Below are positions 25,560 through 34,833 of a DNA stretch of 55,267 nucleotides, one piece after another (position 1 is the first letter of the stretch; every line of letters begins with the position of its first letter). Below the pieces are notes generated by a model that did not search any database, was not told the DNA's origin, and was given only the letters and a program-made list of their open reading frames with translations. This DNA is from Pantoea sp. Ap-967 (lineage in GTDB: Bacteria; Pseudomonadota; Gammaproteobacteria; Pseudomonadales; Pseudomonadaceae), in contig NZ_VWXK01000039.1 in the NCBI RefSeq assembly GCF_011752565.1, positions 1 to 55,267 of the forward strand. The letters run 5' to 3'. A program made the position numbers and the translations under genes.

Positions 25560-25935
25560 TACAAGAACAATAACAAGCACTGCAACTCAGAATAAGAACA
25601 AGACGAAACGGCTCACGCACAATAAAAACAAGACGGCGGAGGCGCAGCTAACTGATTCTTTTGGAGAGGATGCGTGTTTGGGGCTTGCCCCACGACCAGG
25701 CAGAGAACAACAAAAACTGCACTAAAAAGCAGCGCCTGAACTGGTTGGATCGATTGATCAACGTGACATCAGCGGCCAAAGCAATCCGTTTGCTCTTGAC
25801 CCCTGGATTAGGGGGTCGTCCACAAGCTTCGAGATTTGTGGGCAGGGCGCTCAACAAAAACAAAAAGCCCAGCAAAAAAACAATAAGAGCACGCAACGAC
25901 TTCTTGGGGAGCTTAGGCTCCCCTTGTCGTTTCTC
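25560..25935 (+). ncRNA. crcZ: CrcZ, Hfq/Crc-sequestering regulatory RNA
   Basis: Roughly 370 nt between the sigma54 promoter and a terminator, the size known for CrcZ in P. putida. It carries about six A-rich Hfq-binding motifs of the AAnAAnAA type, for example AGAACAATAACAAG near 25564, GAGAACAACAAAAAC near 25704 and CAACAAAAACAAAAAG near 25851. CbrA/CbrB raise CrcZ on poor carbon sources; CrcZ then titrates Hfq-Crc and relieves catabolite repression. Short ORFs here are not convincing genes. Confidence 0.93.
25906..25930 (+). terminator. Terminator of crcZ
   Basis: GGGGAGC, TTAG loop, GCTCCCC, then TTGTCGTTTC. Flanking CGAC/GTCG can extend the stem. The U-tract is interrupted. 25936-26056 before pcnB shows only GC-poor spacer. 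Confidence 0.8.
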
Positions 25936-26056
25936 CCCTTCCAGCAGGCCTTCCTGCCAACGCCTACACCATTCCCTGAGTAAATGCTAGAATCCCCGCC
26001 CATCATGCGGCCATTCTCCTATTCTTGGCCGATCATTCCTTCAAACAGTGCATCCC

Positions 26057-27448
26057 ATGCTGAAGAAGCTGTTCCAGTCTTTCCGCCCACCCGTACCGGG
26101 CCAGCACCACCGGCGCACCACGCCTGAGGTGATCAACAAGAGCCAACACTCGCTGCAGCGCCACCAGTTCAGCCGCCACGCGGTGAACATCGTCGAGCGC
26201 CTGCAGAGTGCGGGCTACCAGGCATACCTGGTCGGTGGCTGTGTCCGCGACCTGATGCTGGGCATCTCGCCCAAGGACTTCGACGTCGCCACCAGCGCCA
26301 CCCCCGAACAGGTTCGCGCCGAGTTCCGCAATGCGCGCATCATCGGCCGGCGCTTCAAGCTGGTCCACGTGCATTTCGGCCGTGAGATCATCGAGGTCGC
26401 CACCTTCCGCGCCCATCACTCGGAAGAGGACCAGGGCGACAGCCACCGTTCGTCGCACAACGCCAGTGGCCGCATCCTGCGGGACAACGTATACGGCACC
26501 CTGGAAGAAGACGCGCAACGCCGCGACTTCACCATCAACGCCCTGTACTACGACCCGGTCAGCGAGCGCATCCTCGATTACGCCAACGGCGTGCACGACG
26601 TGCGCAACCGCCTGCTGCGCCTGATCGGCGACCCGACCCACCGCTACCAGGAAGACCCGGTGCGCATGCTGCGCGCAGTGCGTTTCGCCGCCAAGCTGGA
26701 CTTCGGCATCGAAAAGCACACCTTCCAGCCGATTCGCGAATTGGCCCCGCTGCTGCGCGAGATTCCGCCAGCGCGCCTGTTCGAGGAATGCCTCAAGCTA
26801 TTCCTCTCCGGCCAAGGTGCCATCGCCTTCGAAATGCTGGTTGACCTGGAGCTGTTCGAGCCGCTGTTCCCGGCCAGTGCCCGTGCCCTGGAAGAGCGCC
26901 CGACCTACACCCACACCCTGATCAGCCAGGCGTTGAACAACACCGACCTGCGCGTCAAGCAGGGCAAGCCGGTAACGCCGGCCTTCCTGTTCGCCGCCCT
27001 GCTGTGGCCAGCCTTGCCAGGCCGTGTGCTGCACCTGCAGAACCAAGGCGTGCCGCCGATTCCGGCCATGAACGGGGCGGCCCACGACCTGATCGCCGAG
27101 CAGTGCGCGCGCATCGCCATTCCCAAGCGCTTCACCCTGCCAATTCGCGAGATCTGGGACATGCAGGAGCGCCTGCCACGGCGCAGCGGCAAGCGCGCCG
27201 ACCTGCTGCTGGACAACCCACGCTTCCGCGCCGGTTACGACTTCCTGCTGCTGCGCGAAAGCGCAGGCGAGGAAACCGACGACCTCGGCCAGTGGTGGAC
27301 CGATTACCAGGACGCCAACGACAGCGAGCGCCGCGAGATGATTCGCGAACTCGGCAGCCGCGACGAAGGCACCGGTGCTGGCCCGCGCAAACGCAAACGC
27401 AGCGGTAGCAAGCGCAAACGCAGCGGCGGTGACGAGGCGTTCGAGTGA
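26057..27448 (+). CDS. pcnB: Poly(A) polymerase I
   Basis: 463 residues. It adds 3' poly(A) tails to RNA and so promotes decay. The nucleotidyltransferase core has LVGGCVRDLMLG and the catalytic KDFDVATSA (GxVRD/DxD); RRDFTINALYYD follows. The C-terminus is a strongly basic tail with tandem KRKRSG. I chose ATG at 26057; GTG at 26048 is an alternative and neither has a clear ribosome-binding site. The stop overlaps folK (GTGA). Confidence 0.95.
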   Translation: MLKKLFQSFRPPVPGQHHRRTTPEVINKSQHSLQRHQFSRHAVNIVERLQSAGYQAYLVGGCVRDLMLGISPKDFDVATSATPEQVRAEFRNARIIGRRFKLVHVHFGREIIEVATFRAHHSEEDQGDSHRSSHNASGRILRDNVYGTLEEDAQRRDFTINALYYDPVSERILDYANGVHDVRNRLLRLIGDPTHRYQEDPVRMLRAVRFAAKLDFGIEKHTFQPIRELAPLLREIPPARLFEECLKLFLSGQGAIAFEMLVDLELFEPLFPASARALEERPTYTHTLISQALNNTDLRVKQGKPVTPAFLFAALLWPALPGRVLHLQNQGVPPIPAMNGAAHDLIAEQCARIAIPKRFTLPIREIWDMQERLPRRSGKRADLLLDNPRFRAGYDFLLLRESAGEETDDLGQWWTDYQDANDSERREMIRELGSRDEGTGAGPRKRKRSGSKRKRSGGDEAFE

Positions 27449-27924
27449 CCACCCGCGCCTTCATCGGCCTGGGCAGCAACCTGGACGCCCCTGCAGAGCA
27501 GCTGCGCAGCGCCCTGCAAGCCCTTAACCAGATTGCAGGCAGCCGCCTGGCGGGGGCTTCGGCCCTCTATACCAGCGACTCGCTGCTGCCCGGCCAGCCG
27601 CGCTACACCAACGCCGTCGCTGCGCTGGACACCGCCCTGGCGCCGTTGGAACTGCTCGACGCACTGCAGGCGATCGAGAACGACCAGGGCCGCGTGCGCA
27701 AGGAACGCTGGGGCCCACGCACCCTGGACCTGGATATCCTGCTGTTCGGCGACCAGGTCATCGATGTGCCACGCCTGCAAGTGCCGCACTACCACATGCA
27801 CGCCCGCCCCTTCGTGCTGTACCCGCTGGCCGAGCTGGTGAGCGAAGATTTCCGCCTGGCCGATGGCCGCGCCCTCGCCGCCCTGCTCCAAGCCTGCCCA
27901 TTCGTCGGCCTGGAACGCCTGTAA
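27445..27924 (+). CDS. folK: 6-hydroxymethyl-7,8-dihydropterin pyrophosphokinase
   Basis: 159 residues. It transfers pyrophosphate from ATP to hydroxymethyl-dihydropterin in folate synthesis, the step before FolP (also in this window, at 51109). Markers: FIGLGSNL at the start and the HPPK signature around RKERWGPRTLDLDILLFG. GTG start overlapping the pcnB stop by 4 nt, so coupled. Confidence 0.96.
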   Translation: MTTRAFIGLGSNLDAPAEQLRSALQALNQIAGSRLAGASALYTSDSLLPGQPRYTNAVAALDTALAPLELLDALQAIENDQGRVRKERWGPRTLDLDILLFGDQVIDVPRLQVPHYHMHARPFVLYPLAELVSEDFRLADGRALAALLQACPFVGLERL

Positions 27925-27955
27925 ACCGGGCGTTTGCGCCACCCCCTGGCGAACG

Positions 27956-27998
27956 GTAACGCCAGTAACACCCTGTTAGTAACAATGCGGTAACAGGG
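27956..27998 (+). promoter_or_regulatory. GTAAC repeats and inverted repeat upstream of panB
   Basis: Four GTAAC(A) copies start at 27956, 27965, 27979 and 27990. CCCTGTTA (27971-27978) and TAACAGGG (27991-27998) form a perfect inverted repeat with a 12-bp spacer. TTGACT (28002-28007) follows at once and could be a -35. Looks like an operator; the regulator is unknown. Confidence 0.45.
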
Positions 27999-28187
27999 TC
28001 ATTGACTTCCCCCACCTCGCTCACGACTATAGGCGTCCCGTGTGGCACCAAAGTGCCTCATACCCGTATTTAGGCCCGGACGGACCTGTGCCCGAACATC
28101 ACGCGCGATGATGTGCCGCTCCGGAAGATGACTACACGCGTTGTTCTGCAGTCGTTTTTCACAGCGCCTGAACGAGGAATTTCCTAC

Positions 28188-28988
28188 ATGCCTGAAGTAA
28201 CCCTGACCACCCTGCACGGCCTCAAGGCCAAGGGTGAAAAGATCACCATGCTGACCTGCTACGACGCGACCTTTGCCAAGGCCGCCAGCCAGGCGGGCGT
28301 CGAAGTGCTGTTGGTGGGCGATTCCCTGGGAATGGTCCTGCAGGGCCACGACAGCACGCTGCCCGTTACCACCGCCGAAATGGCCTACCACACCGCCTGC
28401 GTGAAGCGCGGCAACGACGGTGCGCTGATTCTCGCCGACCTGCCCTTCATGGCCCATGCCACGCCCGAGCAGGCCTTCGCCAACTGCGCCACGCTGATGC
28501 AGGCCGGCGCGCACATGATCAAACTCGAAGGCGCCGCCTGGCTGGCCGATACCATCCGCCTGCTGGCCGAGCGCGGCGTGCCGGTGTGCGCGCACATGGG
28601 CCTGACCCCGCAGACCGTCAATGTACTTGGTGGCTACAAGGTTCAGGGCCGCCAGGAAGCCCAGGCGCGGCAGATGCGCGCCGACGCCATTGCCCTGGAG
28701 CAGGCCGGTGCGGCCATGCTGCTGCTCGAATGCGTGCCCAGCGAGCTGGCGGCGGAAATTTCCCAGGCCGTCGGCATTCCGGTCATCGGCATCGGCGCGG
28801 GAAGCGCTACCGACGGCCAAGTGCTGGTCCTGCATGACATGCTGGGGCTGTCGTTGAGCGGGCGGGTACCGAAGTTCGTGAAGAACTTCATGGCCGGCCA
28901 GCCCGACATCCAGAGCGCCCTGGCGGCCTATGTGCAGGCCGTCAAGGACGTCACCTTCCCCGCCAGTGAACACGGATTCAGTGCATGA
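28188..28988 (+). CDS. panB: 3-methyl-2-oxobutanoate hydroxymethyltransferase
   Basis: 266 residues. First committed step of pantothenate synthesis: ketopantoate from 2-oxoisovalerate (a valine-pathway intermediate made by ilvIHC) and methylene-THF. Visible: MLTCYDATFAK, VGDSLGMVLQGHDST and HMGLTPQ. ATG at 28188 is preceded by GAGGAA; the in-frame start 75 bp upstream is not supported. Overlaps panC by 4 nt. Confidence 0.96.
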   Translation: MPEVTLTTLHGLKAKGEKITMLTCYDATFAKAASQAGVEVLLVGDSLGMVLQGHDSTLPVTTAEMAYHTACVKRGNDGALILADLPFMAHATPEQAFANCATLMQAGAHMIKLEGAAWLADTIRLLAERGVPVCAHMGLTPQTVNVLGGYKVQGRQEAQARQMRADAIALEQAGAAMLLLECVPSELAAEISQAVGIPVIGIGAGSATDGQVLVLHDMLGLSLSGRVPKFVKNFMAGQPDIQSALAAYVQAVKDVTFPASEHGFSA

Positions 28989-29848
28989 ACACAGTCAAGA
29001 CCGTCCGCGAACTGCGCGCCGCCGTCGCTCGCGCCCGCGGTGAAGGCAAGCGTATCGCCTTTGTGCCGACCATGGGCAACCTGCACAGCGGCCACGCCGC
29101 ACTGGTGACCAAGGCCGCCCAGCGTGCCGATTTCGTGGTGGCCAGCATCTTCGTCAACCCGCTGCAGTTTGGCGCCAACGAAGACCTCGACAAGTACCCG
29201 CGTACCCTGGCCGCCGACCAACAGCGCCTGCTCGATGCCGGCTGCCATTTGCTGTTCGCCCCCACGGTCGAAGAGATGTACCCCGACGGCATGGCCGTGC
29301 AAACCCGCGTCAGCGTGCCCGCGCTGTCCGAAGGCCTGTGCGGGGCCAGCCGCCCGGGGCATTTCGAAGGCGTGGCGACGGTGGTCAGCAAGCTGTTCAA
29401 CATGGTTCAGCCGGACCTGGCCGTGTTCGGTGAAAAGGACTACCAGCAGTTGGCGGTGATCCGCGCCATGGTGCGCGACCTGAACATGCCGATCCAGATC
29501 ATTGGCGAGCCGACCGTACGGGCCGAAGACGGCCTGGCGCTGTCGTCGCGCAACGGCTACCTGACGCCGGAACAGCGTGCCACGGCGCCTGTGGTGTATC
29601 GCACGCTGAAACAGCTGGGTGAAGCCATTGTCCGTGGCCAGGTGGATTTCGCTGCGCTGGTCGAAGAAGGCAAGGCGCAGCTGGAAGCTGCAGGGCTGCG
29701 GCCTGACTACCTGGAAGTGCGCCATGCACTGAGCCTGCGCCCGGCGGCGTTTGGCGACCGGGACCTGGTGATACTGGTGGCGGCTTACCTGGGTAACACG
29801 CGGCTGATTGATAACCTTTACTTGCATGTGGGTGAGAAGACCGCGTGA
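28985..29848 (+). CDS. panC: Pantothenate synthetase
   Basis: 287 residues. ATP-dependent condensation of pantoate with beta-alanine. Nucleotidylyl-transferase motifs: VPTMGNLHSGHAALV (HSGH), NPLQFGANEDLD, FGEKDYQQL and LALSSRNGYLTPEQ (KMSKS equivalent). Coupled to panB by an ATGA overlap. Confidence 0.97.
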   Translation: MNTVKTVRELRAAVARARGEGKRIAFVPTMGNLHSGHAALVTKAAQRADFVVASIFVNPLQFGANEDLDKYPRTLAADQQRLLDAGCHLLFAPTVEEMYPDGMAVQTRVSVPALSEGLCGASRPGHFEGVATVVSKLFNMVQPDLAVFGEKDYQQLAVIRAMVRDLNMPIQIIGEPTVRAEDGLALSSRNGYLTPEQRATAPVVYRTLKQLGEAIVRGQVDFAALVEEGKAQLEAAGLRPDYLEVRHALSLRPAAFGDRDLVILVAAYLGNTRLIDNLYLHVGEKTA

Positions 29849-29855
29849 TGGCCTG

Positions 29856-29897
29856 GGGCTGCTTTGCAGCCCATTCGCGGGGCAAGCCCGCTCCTAC
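29856..29897. repeat. Single REP unit with adjacent hairpin after panC
   Basis: GGGCTGC, TTT, GCAGCCC (29856-29872) is followed by a lone REP unit of the GCGGGG dialect (29874-29897, TTCGCGGGGC to CTCCTAC). Unlike the other loci here it is not paired. Confidence 0.75.
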
Positions 29898-29949
29898 ACA
29901 AGGATTGTCGAGGCGTGAGTGGGGCGCAGCGCGCGCCCCCAAAATCCCA

Positions 29950-29977
29950 TTCCCTGCGCACGGCCTTTGCCTATAAT
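29950..29977 (+). promoter_or_regulatory. Candidate pgi promoter
   Basis: Perfect TATAAT (29972-29977) with a poor -35 (TTCCCT at 29950, 16-bp spacer). About 80 bp of leader before the pgi ATG. Confidence 0.45.
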
Positions 29978-30065
29978 GGTGCCAGCTTGAACCCGGCAAT
30001 GACTGCCCTGTCCAAGGCACACCACGCAGCCGTTATCGCTGCGCTACAGCAAGGAATTCCGCGCA

Positions 30066-31730
30066 ATGGCGTATTACCGCACTCCCCACGATGTTACGGC
30101 CCTGCCTGCCTGGCAGGCACTGCAGAAACACCGCGACGCCATGCAAGGCTTCAGCATGCGCGAAGCCTTTGCCGCCGACGCCAAGCGCTTCGAGCAGTTC
30201 TCCCTGAGCAGCTGCGGGCTGTTCCTGGACTACTCGAAAAACCTGATCACCGATGAAACCCGTGACCTGCTGGTGAACCTGGCTGACCAGGTCGGCCTTC
30301 AGGACGCCATCCAGTCGATGTTCAACGGCGAGATCATCAACGCCTCCGAAGGCCGCCCGGTGTTGCACACCGCCCTGCGCCGCCCGGTAGGCGACAAGCT
30401 CAGCGTCAATGGCGTCAACGTGATGCCCGACGTGCACAAAGTGCTGAACCAGATCACCGAGCTGGTCGGCCGCATCCATGACGGCCTGTGGCGCGGCTAC
30501 AGCGAAAAGCCGATCACCGACGTGGTCAACATCGGCATCGGCGGCTCGTTCCTTGGCCCGGAGCTTGTCTCCGAAGCCCTGCTGCCCTACGCCCAGCGTG
30601 GCGTGCGCTGCCACTACCTGGCCAATATCGACGGCAGCGAATTCCATGAGCTGTCGGCCAACCTGCGCGCCGAAACCACCCTGTTCATCGTTTCGTCGAA
30701 ATCGTTCAACACCCTCGAAACCCTGAAGAACGCCATCGCCGCGCGTACCTGGTACCTGGCCCAGGGCGGTTCGGAAGCCGAGCTATATCGCCACTTCATC
30801 GCCGTGTCCAGCAACAAGGCCGCCGCCGTGGCCTTCGGCATCCGTGAAGAGAACATCTTCCCGATGTGGGACTGGGTGGGTGGGCGTTATTCGCTGTGGT
30901 CGGCCATCGGCCTGCCGATTGCCCTGGCCATCGGCACCGCCAACTTCAAGGAACTGCTGTCCGGCGCCTACACCATGGACCAGCATTTCCAGACTGCGCC
31001 GTTCGACAAGAACATGCCGGTGCTGCTGGCCCTGCTGGGCGTGTGGTATGGCAATTTCTGGGGCGCCAGCAGCCACGCGATCCTGCCGTACGACCACTAC
31101 CTGCGCAACATCACCAAGCACCTGCAACAGCTGGACATGGAGTCCAACGGCAAGAGCGTGCTGCAGGACGGCACCCCGGTGAAAACCGAAACCGGCCCGG
31201 TGATCTGGGGCGGCGTCGGCTGCAACGGCCAACACGCCTACCACCAGCTGCTGCACCAGGGCACCCAACTGATTCCGGCCGACTTCATCGTGCCAGTGGT
31301 GAGCTTCAACCCGGTTGCCGACCATCACCAGTGGCTGTACGCCAACTGCCTGTCGCAAAGCCAGGCACTGATGCTGGGCAAGACCCGCGAGGAAGCCGAG
31401 GCAGAGCTGCGCCAGAAAGGCCTGAACGAGGCGGACATCGAGAAGCTCGCCCCGCACAAGGTGATTCCCGGCAACCGCCCGAGCAACACCCTGGTGGTCG
31501 AGCGCATCAGCCCACGCCGCCTCGGCGCGCTGGTCGCCATGTACGAGCACAAGGTATTCGTGCAGAGCGTGATCTGGGGCATCAACGCCTTCGACCAGTG
31601 GGGCGTGGAGCTGGGCAAGGAACTGGGCAAAGGTGTGTACCAGCGCCTGGTCGGCAGCCTGGAAGACAGCGCCGAAGACGGCTCTACCCAGGGCCTGATC
31701 AACTACTTCCGCGGCCGTCATCGCGGGTGA
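30066..31730 (+). CDS. pgi: Glucose-6-phosphate isomerase
   Basis: 554 residues, the usual length for proteobacterial Pgi. It interconverts glucose-6-P and fructose-6-P. Since pseudomonads lack phosphofructokinase, it serves gluconeogenesis and the cyclic Entner-Doudoroff pathway. Motifs: NIGIGGSFLGPEL, FIVSSKSFNTLET, the catalytic GGRYSLWSAIG and WGINAFDQWGVELGK. Preceded by AAGGAA. Single gene between REP-bearing gaps. Confidence 0.97.
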   Translation: MAYYRTPHDVTALPAWQALQKHRDAMQGFSMREAFAADAKRFEQFSLSSCGLFLDYSKNLITDETRDLLVNLADQVGLQDAIQSMFNGEIINASEGRPVLHTALRRPVGDKLSVNGVNVMPDVHKVLNQITELVGRIHDGLWRGYSEKPITDVVNIGIGGSFLGPELVSEALLPYAQRGVRCHYLANIDGSEFHELSANLRAETTLFIVSSKSFNTLETLKNAIAARTWYLAQGGSEAELYRHFIAVSSNKAAAVAFGIREENIFPMWDWVGGRYSLWSAIGLPIALAIGTANFKELLSGAYTMDQHFQTAPFDKNMPVLLALLGVWYGNFWGASSHAILPYDHYLRNITKHLQQLDMESNGKSVLQDGTPVKTETGPVIWGGVGCNGQHAYHQLLHQGTQLIPADFIVPVVSFNPVADHHQWLYANCLSQSQALMLGKTREEAEAELRQKGLNEADIEKLAPHKVIPGNRPSNTLVVERISPRRLGALVAMYEHKVFVQSVIWGINAFDQWGVELGKELGKGVYQRLVGSLEDSAEDGSTQGLINYFRGRHRG

Positions 31731-31740
31731 TCTGACTCCT

Positions 31741-31828
31741 GTGCCGGCCTCTTCGCGGGGCAAGCCCGCTCCTACAGGTTGTACACGTGCCCTGTAGGAG
31801 CGGGCTTGCCCCGCGAAAGGGCCGGCAC
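31741..31828. repeat. Inverted REP pair (GCGGGG..CCCGC dialect) after pgi
   Basis: 38-bp arms (31741-31778, 31791-31828) starting GTGCCGGCC and containing TTCGCGGGGCAAGCCCGC then TCCTACAGG; 12-bp loop. Nearly perfect. Typical P. putida intergenic REP arrangement; may also act as an mRNA 3' stabiliser for pgi. Confidence 0.92.
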
Positions 31829-31911
31829 TGACGGAACACGCCCCCCAGCTACACTGTCCATCGAATAGCCGCTGCTGTCCCTCGCCCCTCACAAGAGCAG
31901 GACCACCCGCC

Positions 31912-33846
<1,935 letters not shown>

Positions 33847-33885
33847 CGCGGCCACTGCCATGGCCGCCCGCATTCGCAGGACGCC

Positions 33886-34755
33886 ATGGAAGCCCTACGC
33901 CGCCGCATCGAAACCCAGGTCATGAGCCTTACCGGGCTGGCCCTCGGCCAGCTCCACCTCGAATCGCCCAAGGGCGACCCGGGCCTGTTCGGGCCGCACA
34001 GCGTCAGCTGGCAGGTGCATGGCGACTTCCCGAGCATGCTGGTGGGCGGCATCGGCGCCTTGCTGCTGCAGTTGTTGCACCCACTGGCCCTGGCCGGGGT
34101 CTGGGACCACTCGAACTTCCGTGAAGACCTGCTCGGCCGCTTGCGCCGCACCAGCCAGTTCATCTCCGGCACCACGTTCGGCTCCACCCGTGATGCCGAG
34201 TGGTTGCTCGACAAGGTGCGCACCATTCACCTGCAGGTAACCGGCACCGCGCCCGACGGCCGCCCCTATGCCGCCAGTGACCCCGACCTGCTGACCTGGG
34301 TGCATGTGGCCGAGGTCAGCAGCTTTCTCGCCGCCCACCGGCGCTACCGCAACCCCAGCATGAGCCGCACCGAGCAAGACGCCTACTACGCCGAAATCGC
34401 CCTGATTGCCGAGCGCCTGGGTGCCCGCGACGTGCCGCGCTCGTGCCAGCAGGTGGAAGACTACCTGCAACGCATGCGCCCGCAACTGCAGTGCAGCGCC
34501 CACAGCCTGGAGGTGGTCGGCGTCCTGCTTGCCGCCCCGGCGCCCAGCCGCCTGGCCGAGCCGGTCGGCAAGCTGATGCTCAAGGCCGGCATCGACCTGC
34601 TGCCAGACTGGGCCCAGGCCATGCTCGGCTTGCAGCAAGGGCCGCTGCAGCGGCGCCTGGTGCGCCTGGGCCTGCAACGCACTGCGCCGCTGCTGCGCTG
34701 GGCCATGCGCGACGGCTCGGCACACCGTGCCAAGCGCCGCATGGGCATTGAATAA
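33886..34755 (+). CDS. Oxygenase MpaB-like (DUF2236) protein
   Basis: 289 residues of the DUF2236/latex-clearing-like family, many of which bind heme. Markers: LLLQLLHPLALAGVWDHSNF and the histidine/arginine-containing WVHVAEVSSFLAAHRRY stretch. No signal peptide or membrane segment is obvious apart from a Gly/Leu-rich stretch near residue 60. Substrate unknown. It follows acsA after a 39-bp gap in the same direction; no functional link is evident. Confidence 0.8.
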   Translation: MEALRRRIETQVMSLTGLALGQLHLESPKGDPGLFGPHSVSWQVHGDFPSMLVGGIGALLLQLLHPLALAGVWDHSNFREDLLGRLRRTSQFISGTTFGSTRDAEWLLDKVRTIHLQVTGTAPDGRPYAASDPDLLTWVHVAEVSSFLAAHRRYRNPSMSRTEQDAYYAEIALIAERLGARDVPRSCQQVEDYLQRMRPQLQCSAHSLEVVGVLLAAPAPSRLAEPVGKLMLKAGIDLLPDWAQAMLGLQQGPLQRRLVRLGLQRTAPLLRWAMRDGSAHRAKRRMGIE

Positions 34756-34833
34756 GGCCGTAGGATCGCCCCGGCGGAACCGATTTAACCTGCCATACTC
34801 CAAGCATTCCTGCTTAGACAGACGAAGCGACAC

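Noticed and set aside
25661..25990. ORFs of 82-109 codons inside crcZ
   Set aside because: They overlap the A-rich Hfq motifs and the terminator; the region is explained by the regulatory RNA.
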